From Chryseobacterium sp. UBA6632 (GTDB lineage: Bacteria > Bacteroidota > Bacteroidia > Flavobacteriales > Weeksellaceae): DNA of 7,746 nt. The stretch's first letter is position 1, and every line of letters begins with the position of its first letter. A program made the position numbers and the translations under genes. Shown in pieces: positions 7,327-7,746 of this stretch. Where the stretch lies: assembly GCA_002455915.1 (NCBI GenBank), contig DKLU01000143.1, positions 12,765 to 20,510 on the forward strand, written 5' to 3'. The notes below the pieces were generated by a model. That model was not told the DNA's origin. It was given only the letters and a program-made list of their open reading frames with translations, and did not search any database.

Positions 7327-7620
7327 ATGGAAAATACTAATGAAATCCGTTACAAAGCAGCTGCTCGGAGAGTGAAAAAAATCAAGAACTTTTATGTTTT
7401 TACATTCGTTTATTTCGCTGTAAATCTTTTTATCCTTTATCTGAATTATTCAGGATTAAAAGAAGGAGAAAGCATTTGGCAATTAAAATATTTCTCATTG
7501 CCTTTCTTCTGGGGAATTGGTTTAATCGGCTACGGAATGAATGTTTTCTTTTCAGGGTTTATTCTGGGAAATAACTGGGAAGAAAAAAAGATAAAAGAAC
7601 TGATGGAAAAAGATAAATAA
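7327..7620 (+). CDS. Small 2TM-domain membrane protein
   Basis: A 97-aa membrane protein made up of a single 2TM domain: a basic amphipathic N-terminal stretch (YKAAARRVKKIKNFY, 9-23), two membrane helices (about 22-41 and 56-80) with FFWGIGLIGYG in the second, and a charged tail GNNWEEKKIKELMEK. Its ends and second helix match the C-terminal domain of the upstream kinase (RVKxIKxFY, WGIGL, NWEEKKI), so the two arose by duplication, or by fusion of one copy to the kinase. It begins 12 nt after the kinase stop, behind an A-rich leader, and is surely in the same transcript. The function of 2TM domains is not established; pairing with the kinase domain in the membrane is my inference. Confidence 0.88.
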   Translation: MENTNEIRYKAAARRVKKIKNFYVFTFVYFAVNLFILYLNYSGLKEGESIWQLKYFSLPFFWGIGLIGYGMNVFFSGFILGNNWEEKKIKELMEKDK

Positions 7621-7636
7621 TATTCAAAATACTAAG

Positions 7637-7671
7637 AAAGTCAGGAAGAAGAAATTTTTCCTGACTTTTTT
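7637..7671 (+). terminator. Rho-independent terminator after the kinase/2TM unit
   Basis: A perfect 11-bp stem, AAAGTCAGGAA (7637-7647) with TTCCTGACTTT (7658-7668), can extend by G-T, A-T and A-T pairs to close a GAAA tetraloop (7651-7654). Six T follow (7666-7671), then another T-rich run (7673-7677). It sits 16 nt past the 2TM stop. This is the strongest terminator in the window and ends the two-gene kinase unit. Confidence 0.93.
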
Positions 7672-7722
7672 ATTTTTAAAATATATAAACATTTGATATT
7701 GAGTGATCTGATGAATGAATAT

Positions 7723-7746
7723 AAACCTCACAGGTTTTAAAAACCT
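7723..7746. repeat. Inverted repeat cut by the window edge
   Basis: AAACCT (7723-7728), CAC, AGGTTT (7732-7737) makes a small hairpin. The following A-run and ACCT at the very end mirror AGGTTTT, so the window appears to stop at the midpoint of a larger palindrome whose second half should read on as GTGAGGTTT. It may be an intergenic repeat or the terminator of a gene beyond the edge. The 50 nt before it (7672-7722) show no gene or other signal. Confidence 0.5.

Overview
The window looks like a piece of a low-GC Bacteroidota chromosome, most likely a flavobacterium of the Chryseobacterium/Weeksellaceae kind. The evidence is A+T-rich DNA, A-rich leaders without Shine-Dalgarno sequences, TAnnTTTG-type promoter boxes, a TonB-dependent receptor with an N-terminal carboxypeptidase-regulatory-like domain, and a LytS-type histidine kinase carrying a 2TM domain. 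The genus is inferred from gene style, not from a marker gene.

Layout. (1) 11-2140, plus strand: a full-length tail-specific protease (Prc/Tsp, peptidase family S41). (2) 2155-2188: a hairpin with A and T tracts that can terminate transcription from both sides. (3) 2205-2708, minus strand: a lipoprotein Cu/Zn superoxide dismutase converging on prc. (4) 2709-2896: a divergent intergenic region with an 11-bp tandem repeat, a 10-bp palindrome and a probable promoter box. (5) 2897-5140 and 5211-5864, plus strand: a TonB-dependent receptor and a secreted TPR-like protein, a probable two-gene unit closed by a terminator at 5881-5907. (6) 5998-7314 and 7327-7620, plus strand: a four-helix LytS-type sensor kinase with a C-terminal 2TM domain, followed 12 nt later by a small protein that is a second copy of the 2TM domain; a strong terminator follows at 7637-7671. 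(7) 7672-7746: non-coding, ending inside what looks like a larger inverted repeat.

How the parts may work together. The protease and the dismutase are ordinary envelope housekeeping and stress functions. The right-hand 4.7 kb is more suggestive. The receptor/TPR unit and the kinase/2TM unit each begin with the same 12-mer, TAATTTTGAATC, placed exactly 25 nt upstream of the start codon. This fixes the receptor start at 2897 rather than 2819 and hints that the two units share transcriptional control. A testable reading is an outer-membrane uptake or sensing pair (receptor plus periplasmic TPR protein) next to an inner-membrane kinase with a membrane partner. No LytTR response regulator, SusD-like protein or anti-sigma factor is present, so the output of the kinase and the substrate of the receptor are unknown. 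I see no mobile element, CRISPR array, tRNA or rRNA. Apart from this arrangement, nothing in the window is clearly a new system.
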